This document shows positions 32,201 through 40,899 of a stretch of DNA of 64,000 nt, one piece after another. Below the pieces are notes generated by a model. That model did no database searches and was not told the DNA's origin. It saw only the letters and a program-made list of their open reading frames with translations. Made by a program: the position numbers and the translations under genes. Source of the DNA: Thalassoglobus polymorphus. GTDB lineage: Bacteria > Planctomycetota > Planctomycetia > Planctomycetales > Planctomycetaceae. Location: positions 4,320,001-4,384,000 of the forward strand of contig NZ_CP036267.1 of NCBI RefSeq assembly GCF_007744255.1, read 5' to 3'. Within the stretch, counting starts at the first letter, position 1. The number at the start of each line of letters is the position of its first letter.

Positions 32201-32956
32201 TCACAGTTACGAGGTCCGGCTCCGCCTTCAATCCTTGCCCCGAATGAAAGTGGTGAGTTTGTTGAAACGATTCCTTATTGTGGATTTCCCGGCGGAAAGA
32301 CAAAGACAATTGCCATCGATCTGACCGAGGCATTTCTCACAGACGATTATCGAATTCGTCTTGCGACCAGTATGGAACTTTACTGGGACAGAATTTTCTT
32401 TTCGACAGAATCGTTGACTGACGAGTATGTCAGCCAAACGCTCACCTGTACCTCCGCAGAATTACACTACCGCGGAGTTTCCGGAATCGCATTTGGTCCC
32501 AACAACGCACCCGAGAAATTCCTTTACAATGAAACGATTCAGGTGACCCCCTGGGCTGCTATTGACGGAAAGTTAACCCGTTATGGCGATGTTCGTGAGT
32601 TGATTGAAGAGACGGATCACAAGCTTCTGGTCATTGGTGCAGGAGATGAAATGATCATGGAATTCGATCTTCCAGAGCAACCACTTCGACCGGGATGGAA
32701 ACGAGATTTTATCCTTCATAATGTCGGTTGGGACAAAGATGCAAACTTGCATACGGTCACGGGAGAAACGGTAGGGCCGCTCCCATTTGTCGGGATGGAG
32801 TCGTACCCTTACGATCACATTCAGGTGGCCCCTCATCCTCAAGAATATCTGGAAACCTACCAGACCCGTGAATTGCCTACCGAAGATTTTTGGTCAGTCC
32901 TTCGCCGATCTTCACTTGATGAGCTAAAATCCTCCGAACCGATTCGATCAAAGTAA
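29255..32956 (+). CDS. Large TPR, FG-GAP (VCBS) and ASPIC-like protein
   Basis: An N-terminal membrane helix (FYSILIAVLLLIIIGLLGYWFLVP, residues 3-26) is followed by a TPR-like helical part (about 40-290) with RFRKILKTFPESALAIQNLA. Residues about 360-700 carry FG-GAP/VCBS Ca-binding repeats, such as DLNNDGDLDLAVI, DWDRDIDTDILV, DFDNDGFRDLI and DLDQDGDDDLVLL. An ASPIC/UnbV-like segment follows: HFGIGSTLELRVGAQFQKQI, then AVRILWTNGIP. A long C-terminal beta-rich part has no name. This is the CRTAC1-like architecture of planctomycetes. It is probably anchored and faces out of the cytoplasm. The start is a GTG. Confidence 0.8.
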   Translation: MKFYSILIAVLLLIIIGLLGYWFLVPVKNAPPGNDSPEVTDLSKLTDEELLALAESRNLGIAELENHQWLESAGRFRKILKTFPESALAIQNLAIAETSFFIGLDASAGKETSDSSQKRAIESIQQLRQLHPDDPASYRLEARVYEKQLQPVKAIELLSEAAKLTPDDPTIWYEIYRVSQSSRDDAVQKSGREALTRLHELVPENVFATMQWVITTAQSDDPPLAELITELETLLTPLAPGIEKRSRYNVLTFLEKAKASLESGNSAAAKSSLMPIKNIVTADAVSKNDLNELDENALEFIQIDFTKVVEERLSEVLQNVSHDHIEVKFESAAEQVDISDAVQDLQIVDLNLNGQLEILTLSGTTFRGHAKTSPSESWVEQFSVTLDTKPSHFIVADLDYELTETAKAEAKTGTKAEAENSAASQSSLQDVIFFGAEGVQLFKTSLAPETREIKLEAMPASTELNELKDVTHVVASDLNNDGDLDLAVIANGKLSCWNNQGNFEFKKIQLDENATEIEVVDCLAVDWDRDIDTDILVLLSDGSLGILENFRHGTFHWKPFGQKFSLGQGKSLELVDADRNGSWDILVGGTEGIEIFYTRVPQTGNVQFTKSETLSENPTESLLDLDFDNDGFRDLISVSSQGMELLRGTAAMKYLNANDVLTEKPESLRQVRKGDLDQDGDDDLVLLSEGKVHLFTNNGGNKNNWIDVSLLAAHVENESGSSSQRINHFGIGSTLELRVGAQFQKQIVRSPQTKFGIGSNPQADAVRILWTNGIPQNVIQPAANQLVSEVQKLSGSCPYLYTWNGEEFVFVTDLLWASPIGLQNPAGELVPARPWEYLKISGEMLAEQDGKYKIRITEELWEIAYFDQVKLIAIDHPEEINIYSNEKVGPGSISEYKLHQVRNERLPASVVNHVGRDLMAEIRQQDGHYAKPFEKRLMQGYTDDSFIEIDFGLTEKPEQLTLFLTGWVRPTDTGLNVAIHENSQLRGPAPPSILAPNESGEFVETIPYCGFPGGKTKTIAIDLTEAFLTDDYRIRLATSMELYWDRIFFSTESLTDEYVSQTLTCTSAELHYRGVSGIAFGPNNAPEKFLYNETIQVTPWAAIDGKLTRYGDVRELIEETDHKLLVIGAGDEMIMEFDLPEQPLRPGWKRDFILHNVGWDKDANLHTVTGETVGPLPFVGMESYPYDHIQVAPHPQEYLETYQTRELPTEDFWSVLRRSSLDELKSSEPIRSK

Positions 32957-33187
32957 ACGACTGGCAAGAGCTCAGCGATATGTCCAACTGGACCATTGTT
33001 TCGTCTGGATCGACGGACCAACAATGGGAGAACGGCAACAAGGACTTAAGTCTGTCTTCGCGGTTTTCGAGTCTAATCCGGCAATTGTCAATTGGCCACT
33101 TTTGCTCATCGGGAACTCCGTACTCCAGAGTCTTTCACATCGGTACGGAAAATCAAAACTTCACGTTTTTTATCCAGTGAGTACTTC

Positions 33188-34024
33188 ATGTTCTCTCGAA
33201 ACATTATTGCGTTCATGTTTGCTTCCAGCATCGCTTCTCTTGGCATTGCGCAAGATCAGTTGGTGTACCCGCTGGATGTGGCAGTCGGCCCGGAGGACTC
33301 TATCTACATCGCTGATCGCAAGTTGCCAGGGATCTGGAAAGTCGTTGACGGGAAACTGGAAATCTTCTTCAAAGGCTCGAAAACATTTCGGACACCGCTC
33401 AACGCTATTCGCTGTGTAGTAGTTGATGACGATGGAACCGTGTATGCAGGCGATTCGGCCACACGCGAGGTCTATTCGTTTTCAGAAGATCGAAAGCCAC
33501 TCCCTCTTACACAGGGGCACATTGGAATTGCAGCGGACCTGTTGATTGATGGAGATCACCTCATCGTTTCCGATTTGGAAACTCAACGCATCTGGACATT
33601 TCCAAAAACTGGTGGAAAACCTGAAGAAGTCGCCGTCATCGCTGCAGTGAGAGGATTGGCGAAAAATGAAAGTGGAGAGCTCATCTGCGTGACCACGCTC
33701 CAAGATCCGGTTCGGAAGATCAGTCAACAGGGAGAGATTGAAAAACTGATTACTGGGCGCCCGTTTCAAATGACACATCACTGCGTGATTGCGGGGGAAA
33801 ATATTTACATCGCTGACAATTATGCGAACACAATCTGGAAAGCAGAACTCTCTCCGGGAGCCAAGCCGGAGGCGTACGTCTCCGGGGCACCGATGCAAAA
33901 ACCTGTTGGGTTATGCCGATACAAAGAGGGTTTTCTAGTTGCCGACCCGCATGCCAGACAGATCTTCGTGATCGACAAAGAAGGCAAAGTTTCGCCACTC
34001 CTCTCCCAGACTGGATCGAATTGA
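33188..34024 (+). CDS. Secreted beta-propeller (NHL-like) protein
   Basis: MFSRNIIAFMFASSIASLGIAQ is a signal peptide. The rest is six beta-blade-like repeats with patterns such as LDVAVGPEDSIYIADRKLPGIWKV, VVVDDDGTVYAGDSATREVYSF and VAGENIYIADNYANTIWKA, typical of NHL/SGL six-bladed propellers. These bind ligands or act as lactonases/streptogramin-lyase-like enzymes, so the activity is open. ATG 33188 is preferred because of the signal peptide. Its stop lies 1 base from the convergent parvulin stop. Confidence 0.75.
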   Translation: MFSRNIIAFMFASSIASLGIAQDQLVYPLDVAVGPEDSIYIADRKLPGIWKVVDGKLEIFFKGSKTFRTPLNAIRCVVVDDDGTVYAGDSATREVYSFSEDRKPLPLTQGHIGIAADLLIDGDHLIVSDLETQRIWTFPKTGGKPEEVAVIAAVRGLAKNESGELICVTTLQDPVRKISQQGEIEKLITGRPFQMTHHCVIAGENIYIADNYANTIWKAELSPGAKPEAYVSGAPMQKPVGLCRYKEGFLVADPHARQIFVIDKEGKVSPLLSQTGSN

Positions 34025-34025
34025 T

Positions 34026-34925
34026 TCAATTGGAAATTTGAATGCGTGCATTCTTTCGTTCACGTGCAACTTGCTCATCCCAAAGCGTTTTGGAGAGAGC
34101 TTTCACAACCTGTGCACGAGCATCTTCGAGACTGAGGTCTCCGTCATTGCGTTCATGAACCTTCACGATATGAAGCCCAAAGGGACTTCGAAATGGTTCA
34201 CTGATTTTCCCCGGTTGAGTTTCAAACGCCACTGCAGCAATCGGCTCTGCAACGCGACCGTAATACTCAAAGGTCCCCAAGTCTCCCCCCTTGGCCCCAG
34301 AGGGACTGTCGGAATGCATCTTTGCAGCCTCTGCAAAAGTCAACTTTTGAGCCACAATTTCTTCGCGGAGTGTTTTAAGTTGCTTGAAGTTTTCCTCATC
34401 ACTTGTGCCAGTTGGAGTCCGTTTGAAAATTTGTGATGCCTTGATTTCCGTACCATCAAAGTGAGTCTTGTTTGTCTTCCAAAATTCTTGAATTCGTTTT
34501 TCCGTGAGAGTCCGCGTGACGTGAGCATTCCAGGCGAGTTGGAGAGCAATCATGTCAACGAGTGAGTCTTCCTGAAGCCCAAGTGAGCCCAGCACTTTTT
34601 CGAGGTCGTCGCCTTTGCTTTCAACGAGTTTTCGAATTGCGTTCATTCGTTCGTCGATCAAGACCTGTTCTGCAGTCACGTTTCGTTTCTTTAAGAACTG
34701 CTTGATCAGTTCGCGATCAATCAGTTGCTCAATCAGTTGATCTTGAGACTGCGGCGTTGGAGTCGCAGCCAATTGTTTTTGGAAGAACTCAATCTGCAAA
34801 TCTTTTCCCGTGATCTTGCGAGAGTTCACAGTTGCGACGATTTCGTCTGCAAGATTGCTGGGTTCAGCAGAGTGGGCACTCACGGTGAGTAGACTGAGTA
34901 ACAAACAAGATGTCCAGATACGCAT
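34026..34925 (-). CDS. Parvulin-type peptidyl-prolyl isomerase (SurA/PrsA-like)
   Basis: The signal peptide MRIWTSCLLLSLLTVSAHSA precedes a SurA-like N-terminal helical part (about 22-140). The rotamase domain (about 160-265) has ASQIFKRTPTGTSDEEN, LTFAEAAKMHSDSPSGAKGGDLG and FGLHIVKVHE, the parvulin hallmarks. It is exported and acts on folding of periplasmic proteins. It converges with the propeller gene with a gap of 1 base. A repeat element starts 12 bases upstream of its start codon. Confidence 0.9.
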   Translation of the reverse strand: MRIWTSCLLLSLLTVSAHSAEPSNLADEIVATVNSRKITGKDLQIEFFQKQLAATPTPQSQDQLIEQLIDRELIKQFLKKRNVTAEQVLIDERMNAIRKLVESKGDDLEKVLGSLGLQEDSLVDMIALQLAWNAHVTRTLTEKRIQEFWKTNKTHFDGTEIKASQIFKRTPTGTSDEENFKQLKTLREEIVAQKLTFAEAAKMHSDSPSGAKGGDLGTFEYYGRVAEPIAAVAFETQPGKISEPFRSPFGLHIVKVHERNDGDLSLEDARAQVVKALSKTLWDEQVARERKNARIQISN

Positions 34926-34937
34926 TGCTGCCTCGTG

Positions 34938-35041
34938 CTAGAGCATTTTGGGAAATCATGTACGCGTTCTGTCTCGTGTGTACAGCGTTTCCCTGATGAA
35001 AGGCGGTTTTCAGGAACCGAATCAACATCAGTCTGGTCAAG
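34938..35041 (+). repeat. CTAG-family intergenic element, moderately diverged
   Basis: CTAGAGCATTTT at the left end and TACGCGTTCTGTCTCGTG match the consensus. The right half is diverged. It lies just upstream of the parvulin gene, between it and the antiporter gene. Confidence 0.7.
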
Positions 35042-35067
35042 TATTTTTATAGCAGCCTCAAAAGGCT

Positions 35068-36930
35068 TTAAATTGAACCTTCGACTGGGGCGGACGTTGT
35101 CTCATTTATTCCGTTGGGCTGGTCCTGGAGGTGACCTTCCGGTTCGTCGACAAGTGCAATGACCGTTTGACCAGCCTTTGGGGAGTGTTGTTCTGTATCA
35201 AGTACTGTCAACTTTCGATTCTGCGAGATGAAAAGCGGGACCGCTGTGCCACCGTAAGCTTCCTGGAAGTTTTCAAATGTGAACTCAGGAGTCAGCTTCG
35301 TCACCTTGATCACCGCTCCGGAATCGATTCTGTCACTCAGTCGTTGATAGCTGAACTCGTCACCAAAAAGAAATCTTGCTCGCAGGTAAGATGTCGAGTT
35401 CTCTTGTTTTTCAGCGCGCCGCCAAGGAGTCAGCTGAAAAACATTTGCTCGCCCAAAAAGTCCTGAGAATTGCATTGCGCCCATCGAGTTGACTTCATCG
35501 TTCTGAGTCAAAGCGATGAGTCGTCCAATCCCGCCGAGATCAAGTTCGTTGACCGCATTTTCATTGAGGATATCTTTGCTGGAAGTTCGCAAGCCCTCCA
35601 TTCTGGCTGTCGAAATATTCCAGCGATTGGTGTCGACGAGCATCACTGGGTAATTCGCTTCCTTGATGGCATGGCCAATCGCTCTTGCGAGTTCATTCGC
35701 TCCCAGAATCAGCACTCCTTGTGGATCAGATGAAGCCAAGCCGAGGTAGCGCGCCAATGGAAACGCAGTGAGCCCGTAAACGACGACGGTTCCGACGATC
35801 AATAAAAATGTGGCGGGCACGAGCCCCTTTCCATCGGGACCAAGGTGAATGGCGAAAACCGAGGCAACGGCCGCAGCGACGATTCCACGTGGTGCGAGCC
35901 AACTCAAAAACAGCTTTTCTTTGTTCGTCAGATTCGAATTCCATGTCGAAATGAAAATCGCTGCAGGCCGTACAAGAATAATCATGAAGACGACAAAAGC
36001 TGGCCCTCGCCAGCCGAGTTCTGCAAAGGAACTGATTGGCACACGTGCTGCCAGCAAAATGAACAACCCGGAAATCAGCAGTAGACTCAAGCTCTCCTTG
36101 AACTCGATAATATGTTTGAGAGTCACCCCTGAGTTGGCCATCATCACTCCCATCAGCGTGACGGCGACAAGCCCCGATTCTTCTTGTAAAATGTTTGAAA
36201 CGGCAAACGAAAGCAGGACGAACAACATGGTGACCAATGCTTCCAGATGATCCGGAATTGCATGTCGCTTCAGGAAGAAGATTAACAACAAGGCTGCCAG
36301 TGCTCCAGAACCACCGCCATAAAGAATCGTCCAGAACAAATTCTCTAAGGCGATCATTGTTCCTTCGTTGACTCCGGTATCAAGAAACGCACGGTGTGCT
36401 TCGAAAACCAGAACCGCAAGTACAGCGCCGATCGGATCGATGACGATCCCTTCCCAACGTGCGATGGCACCGACCTGTCCGATCGGTCGAATTTGACGAA
36501 GAATGGGGCCAATCACAGTTGGGCCGGTCACGACGAGAATCGCACCAAGAAGAACAGAATTCGGCCCTGTAAACCCAAGGATGATGTAGGCGCCCAATGC
36601 ACCGAGTATCCAGGTGACCAGCACACCAATTGTCAGTAAGTAGCTGAGAACAGAGCCGATCTCCTTCAGGTCTGAAAGCTTGAGTGAGAGACTCCCCTCG
36701 AACAGAATGATGGCGACGCTCATCGAGACAAATGGAAAGAGAGTCTCTCCAAGAAGCTCGTCTGGATTCACCAGATGAAAGACTGGCCCAGCGAGGAAAC
36801 CTGCTCCCAACAGTAATAAAATCGATGGAAGTCGAATCCGCCATGAGAGCCATTGCGCTCCCGTTCCGAAGACGAAGATACTGGTCAGTGCGATGAGTGC
36901 GGCATGTTTTTCGAAAATATGTTCAAGCAC
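35068..36930 (-). CDS. CPA-type Na+/H+ antiporter with TrkA-N-like tail
   Basis: The first 400 residues have 11-12 membrane helices with the CPA1 signature FVSMSVAIILFEGSLSL and ILVVTGPTVIGPIL. They also have WEGIVIDPIGAVLAVLVFEA, in which the paired Asp/Glu region marks the transport site. The 200-residue C-terminal part begins GVLILGANELARAIGHAI, a TrkA-N (RCK) NAD-binding pattern, with a later beta-rich domain. It exchanges Na+ or K+ for protons across the cytoplasmic membrane, regulated by nucleotides through the tail. Direction and ion choice are not visible. Confidence 0.9.
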   Translation of the reverse strand: MLEHIFEKHAALIALTSIFVFGTGAQWLSWRIRLPSILLLLGAGFLAGPVFHLVNPDELLGETLFPFVSMSVAIILFEGSLSLKLSDLKEIGSVLSYLLTIGVLVTWILGALGAYIILGFTGPNSVLLGAILVVTGPTVIGPILRQIRPIGQVGAIARWEGIVIDPIGAVLAVLVFEAHRAFLDTGVNEGTMIALENLFWTILYGGGSGALAALLLIFFLKRHAIPDHLEALVTMLFVLLSFAVSNILQEESGLVAVTLMGVMMANSGVTLKHIIEFKESLSLLLISGLFILLAARVPISSFAELGWRGPAFVVFMIILVRPAAIFISTWNSNLTNKEKLFLSWLAPRGIVAAAVASVFAIHLGPDGKGLVPATFLLIVGTVVVYGLTAFPLARYLGLASSDPQGVLILGANELARAIGHAIKEANYPVMLVDTNRWNISTARMEGLRTSSKDILNENAVNELDLGGIGRLIALTQNDEVNSMGAMQFSGLFGRANVFQLTPWRRAEKQENSTSYLRARFLFGDEFSYQRLSDRIDSGAVIKVTKLTPEFTFENFQEAYGGTAVPLFISQNRKLTVLDTEQHSPKAGQTVIALVDEPEGHLQDQPNGINETTSAPVEGSI

Positions 36931-37354
36931 GTTCGTTCTATTCGGTTCTATTCAAATTGGCGGTGTAGGGCAGTGTGATTCTCTACGATTCATCTTCGAC
37001 GCTTTTGAAATCAGGAACTCAATGGCTCGCAGGGTACTGAATCCGGAAGGATTTGTTTAGCAGAAAGCCTAAACTGACGCTTCACTTTTTGAAACTGCCA
37101 GATGCACGTAAAGTAAGTTAAAAACAGGGTTTACCAGCATTGATAATACAGAGAGAGACTTCGAAACCACGATAATTTCGCATGATTTTCGCCCTCTTGT
37201 TTTCGGAACTCGAAAACTTGGATCAAATGACCGGTACATTCAAAATGATGAGTATTCTCTCGTTTTTCAGGGTTGCATTTCTTCGATTTCAATAAATCAC
37301 CTGCCAACTGCTCAACCGCCTCCCTCACAAACATAAACACACTCTTGTGCCCAC
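36931..37354. other. Long intergenic region, no gene seen
   Basis: No convincing gene is seen between the antiporter start and the repeat element. The open frames on both strands have implausible composition and one overlaps the repeat. Confidence 0.5.
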
Positions 37355-37459
37355 GAGAGCAGTTTGCTGTACCGTGTGCCCGTGAAGAAAGCATTTCTTT
37401 CATAAACTTGCTGTTCGTCACGAGGCAGGTCACGTGAATCTTTATCGAAATGCGATCGT
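37355..37459 (-). repeat. CTAG-family intergenic element, copy 5
   Basis: GAGAGCAGTTTGCTGTACCG and GTGCCCGTGAAGAAAGCATTTCT match the consensus left end closely. CACGAGGCAG follows. The right end is diverged. Confidence 0.75.
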
Positions 37460-37571
37460 GGTATTTTTCTCACAATCCATTTCGGTAGCATGTTTGAAAG
37501 ACAGGTTTCTCGAAGGAGAGGGAGCTGTCGAACGGCGTCGGCAATAGCAAGTGCTCAACATCCAGAGAGAG

Positions 37572-38588
37572 TTATTGCCAGAGAGATTCCGCGGCAGTCA
37601 CGACGCGAGCGTCACGCTGGTCAATCGCCCGAGTCCAAGCGGTTCGGCGTTCGCGGATTTTTTCAAGCCCGGTTGTGTAGCACGTTTTGTGTTCCAACTT
37701 CAAAGCATCGAGCACGTATTGCTCAGCGATGTCATATTCTTGCTTTCGGGCAGCTGCAATGGAGAGGTTAAACATTGCCGCATGATTCTTTGGGTTCTGT
37801 TGAATGGCTTGAGTCCAGTGGTCTTCTGCCCCGTTCCAGTCCCCTTTTTCGACAGCCTTCAAACCTTTCCTCACAGACGCGGACCCTTTTGTCCAGAAGT
37901 CGCAACTTGCGAATTTCATTTCACAATCCGTTTCGTGAGGAGCCAGCATTTTAACGACTTCGTCAAGGCACTGGCCTGTCAGCATCTGAAGCACTTCTCC
38001 TTGTGTCGGAAGATCTCCCTGATCGTTGACCTGCTCACCCTGATAATTTTTTGAAACCTGTTTGGCTGCTCGAATCTCACCCGTTTCAACATCAACGAGT
38101 CGAAACGCAATGGTCACGCTTCCCTCTCGTCTTACGACCTGATTAAAGTCAATGTCGATTGCACTGTTCGCTGATGGCGAATTACCCTCAGGATCTGCCT
38201 GACTGAAAATGTCCACGTCGATGTCCGTTGCACCGAGGACCAGATCATCACATCGATATTCAATGATATTGCCCACAATCACACCGTCGACATTGGCTTT
38301 GTGGGCAGCAGCGAGGACTCCCTGAAGCGAACTCCCTTCGGAGTAACTTGCTGTTTGAATTTCTGAAGTGAGTTCAGATCGGTCGACAACCGTGTAGAAT
38401 CGATTTTCCCAAAGCCGATTGGAAAGGACAGCTGCGATGGCTTCACCCTGTTCACCGGAGAAGTCAGCGACGGCAATGCGATTCATTCCAGCAACGTCAA
38501 TTTCAGCAGGTTCCAAACAGGTCACAACTGCGGTATGAGCGCAGCCTGTCAGGGAACAGAGTAAGATGCAAAAAATTGCCGAACGCAT
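37572..38588 (-). CDS. CsgG-like lipoprotein with TPR
   Basis: The signal peptide ends LTGCAH, a lipobox with Cys 16. The next 200 residues resemble CsgG/curli-assembly-like or GNA1162-like lipoproteins: MNRIAVADFSGEQGEAIAAVLSNRLWENRF, then GVIVGNIIEY and ITIAFRLVDVETGEIRAAKQ. The last 100 residues hold TPR motifs (KGDWNGAEDHWTQAIQQNP, KNHAAMFNLSIAA). It should be membrane-anchored in the cell envelope. No csg or type VIII partners are nearby. The gene is convergent with nothing in the window. Confidence 0.75.
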   Translation of the reverse strand: MRSAIFCILLCSLTGCAHTAVVTCLEPAEIDVAGMNRIAVADFSGEQGEAIAAVLSNRLWENRFYTVVDRSELTSEIQTASYSEGSSLQGVLAAAHKANVDGVIVGNIIEYRCDDLVLGATDIDVDIFSQADPEGNSPSANSAIDIDFNQVVRREGSVTIAFRLVDVETGEIRAAKQVSKNYQGEQVNDQGDLPTQGEVLQMLTGQCLDEVVKMLAPHETDCEMKFASCDFWTKGSASVRKGLKAVEKGDWNGAEDHWTQAIQQNPKNHAAMFNLSIAAARKQEYDIAEQYVLDALKLEHKTCYTTGLEKIRERRTAWTRAIDQRDARVVTAAESLWQ

Positions 38589-38801
38589 TCGGTAATGCCA
38601 ATTTCAGAATAAAGAATGAGATCGAAACGTGCAGACGGATTACGGCATCGCCTTCCTCGGAGAAATCTCGCATGAGGAAAATGTGATGAATCTCCGAGTA
38701 TTTTCGAGTACCAGTAGTACGGCTTATATCGGACGATTTCCGGTCGTTGCAATCTGTTTAATGATGCGAATTCGTAAAGATTTCACCAATATGAACGCCA
38801 C

Positions 38802-39155
38802 ATGAACACTGCTTCTGACCAAAATCGACCTCAAGTGAACCGACTTTTAGTCGGGATCATCGCCATTCTTTGCCTCATTGCCGGGGCAATCATTTCGTTG
38901 AATTACCCCGAAGAGAGCTTCTGGGGAGGGAGCTTTGTTCGAGTTGGGTTGCTGATGGCGGCGTTTTGGTACGCAGCTCCAACGAAAGGAAGAGCGGCTG
39001 CTTGGGCGAATGTCTCGCCCTGGATGATCGTGGGTGTGGCAGCGTTGTTGTTACTCATTGTTCGGCGACCACGTATTCTGATCCCCTTTGGAGTGGCCCT
39101 TTTTGTCTTAGGTTTCATCGTCCCGAAACTGCTGGGCAAGCCTCGTAAGCAATGA
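38802..39155 (+). CDS. Small membrane protein
   Basis: The 117-residue protein has four hydrophobic stretches (about 16-34, 45-60, 73-89 and 91-110), ending in basic KLLGKPRKQ. I do not recognise the family. It converges on the Ogt gene with a 12-base gap. Confidence 0.65.
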   Translation: MNTASDQNRPQVNRLLVGIIAILCLIAGAIISLNYPEESFWGGSFVRVGLLMAAFWYAAPTKGRAAAWANVSPWMIVGVAALLLLIVRRPRILIPFGVALFVLGFIVPKLLGKPRKQ

Positions 39156-39167
39156 ATAAAACTAGAC

Positions 39168-39761
39168 TTAAGAAATATCGTCCAAGTCGAGTGGCAGCTG
39201 AGATTGATCATTTTCCATATTGAGCAAACGTCGCTTCATCGTCAGACCTTGTGGAGCGGAAAACCCTCCCAGTTTCCCGCCAGAGCCAACAACGCGATGG
39301 CAGGGGATGATGAGCGGCACGCAGTTTTTTGCCATTTGGTTTCCAACAGCACGAGCTGCTCCCGCTGAACCTGCACGTGCAGCGAGTTCGGCGTAAGTCA
39401 CTGTTTGGCCATAACCGACTTTCAAAAGTGCATGAACCACTTTCTGCTGAAACGGTGTTCGTCTCCCCAGCGAAGTTGGAATTTTCGAAAGATCGACAGA
39501 TTCTCCGAATGCAAAAGCGAGCAGCAATTTTTGCGAGTCTTTCCACCATTTCGGAGGTGTACTGTTGGATAGTTCGTATTCTTCGGAAATCAGCTCCAGA
39601 ACCTCTTCTTCTGCAGAGTGTCCAAAGTGGAGACGTTCAATTCCTTCGGGCGTCATGACGACACCAAACCAACCCAACCCAGACTGAAACGTGACTGTTG
39701 ACTTGCATTGAATCAAACCTTGTTGATCCGTCGGGTTCTCTTGACGTGTCAAAGTTGCCAT
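39168..39761 (-). CDS. ogt: Methylated-DNA-protein-cysteine methyltransferase
   Basis: The acceptor signature IPCHRVVGS contains Cys 154, the residue that takes the methyl group from O6-methylguanine. The helix-turn-helix arm TPFQQKVVHALLKVGYGQTVTYAELA and the KLGGFS loop complete the C-terminal domain. The 197-residue length with an N-terminal domain fits Ogt/MGMT. It lacks the Ada regulatory domain. It repairs alkylated DNA in a single-turnover reaction. Confidence 0.95.
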   Translation of the reverse strand: MATLTRQENPTDQQGLIQCKSTVTFQSGLGWFGVVMTPEGIERLHFGHSAEEEVLELISEEYELSNSTPPKWWKDSQKLLLAFAFGESVDLSKIPTSLGRRTPFQQKVVHALLKVGYGQTVTYAELAARAGSAGAARAVGNQMAKNCVPLIIPCHRVVGSGGKLGGFSAPQGLTMKRRLLNMENDQSQLPLDLDDIS

Positions 39762-39887
39762 GAAATCGCCTCTTTTGATTGTTGCCTTGTCTCACGATAG
39801 AATACCGTGTTCCCCACGATCTTTGCCATTCACACAACCTGCAACCACCAAGTTCACACCGTTTCCTGGTGAGCGACGGGAGAATTC

Positions 39888-40631
39888 ATGAACATCTATG
39901 ATTCACTTTCCGACGATTATTTCGTCAATATGAATCTCTACACAGAAATGCCTCTCCCTTCTCAACGAGAAACCGTTCTCGAATTCTTTGGACGTTTTCA
40001 AAAGTCGTATCCCACGATGAGAAACTTCTACACCCGCGACAGCGGGGCGTTCGTGCTGGAAGAAGACAAAGACCAGCCGAGCTATCGTTGGGTCAACATC
40101 GAAGAACGACGAATATGTAGTAGCTGCGTGAATCCAACCACGATTGATGATGCCGTTCCGCAGCATGCGTTGGCACTTGAACTTGCTCCATATATGTTGT
40201 CTGTGAGTCCATTGGATTGCGAAGCTCTCGATTTTCTCATCGGGTTCGATTTCCTTTACCGAGGTAATCATGACGAGTTGGTCGCTGAAGCACTCGGAAT
40301 GGGACCGGCGTTCGACGGTGTCCTCGGTATCGAAGGGGCACGTCCACTCAACTTTGAGCCATCCGTCACGATGGCGTTGACGGACGATTGTCGCCGACAG
40401 GCTCGGCTGATGATCGAGACTCGGACAAACGCTTATCAGGTCCGTCGTGAGGACTACACTGAAGAACCGATCAGCGTTTACTTTACGATCCGTCAGTACG
40501 GAAGTTTGCCGCACAATGGAAGCTTTGTCGAAACTCTCGATGAACTTCGCCAGGACTGTGAGCGACTTCTCGAAAAGCATGTCATCGAACAAGTTCTCCG
40601 TCCGTTGCACCTCGCAATTTCGCAAAAATGA
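39888..40631 (+). CDS. Unknown conserved-looking protein
   Basis: I do not recognise this 247-residue soluble protein. It begins MNIYDSLSDDYFVNMNLYTEMPLPSQRETVLEFF, has a CSSC pair in ERRICSSCVNPTTIDDAVPQ (about residues 76-95) and ends VIEQVLRPLHLAISQK. The acidic, mixed alpha/beta composition suggests a folded cytoplasmic protein. The Cys pair could bind metal but nothing supports it further. It lies upstream of the topoisomerase A gene, same strand, separated by about 270 bases. Confidence 0.65.
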   Translation: MNIYDSLSDDYFVNMNLYTEMPLPSQRETVLEFFGRFQKSYPTMRNFYTRDSGAFVLEEDKDQPSYRWVNIEERRICSSCVNPTTIDDAVPQHALALELAPYMLSVSPLDCEALDFLIGFDFLYRGNHDELVAEALGMGPAFDGVLGIEGARPLNFEPSVTMALTDDCRRQARLMIETRTNAYQVRREDYTEEPISVYFTIRQYGSLPHNGSFVETLDELRQDCERLLEKHVIEQVLRPLHLAISQK

Positions 40632-40899
40632 TGCGACTTTCGGTGTTGAGCAGTCGCTTCTCAGGCATCTCTTTGTTGCTGTTCCCCACCAGATTCGCTA
40701 TCACAGCAACTTGCCCGGTTTGCACTGAAATTTCGGAAATCACAGTCGTACGAGAGACTGCGAACACCGATATGAACTCATAATTCCATCGCAACAATTC
40801 TTTGCCCATTTCGGCGTTGCGTACGAATTTTCATCAAAACACGACAGACTCATCATTTGAATCGCATCGCGAGCAGCTAACGGAAAGAAGGAGAAGAGA

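Noticed and set aside
37131-37433. A minus-strand reading frame of 100 residues upstream of the CsgG-like gene
   Set aside because: Its N-terminal third overlaps a repeat element, there is no ribosome binding site, and the composition is not protein-like.
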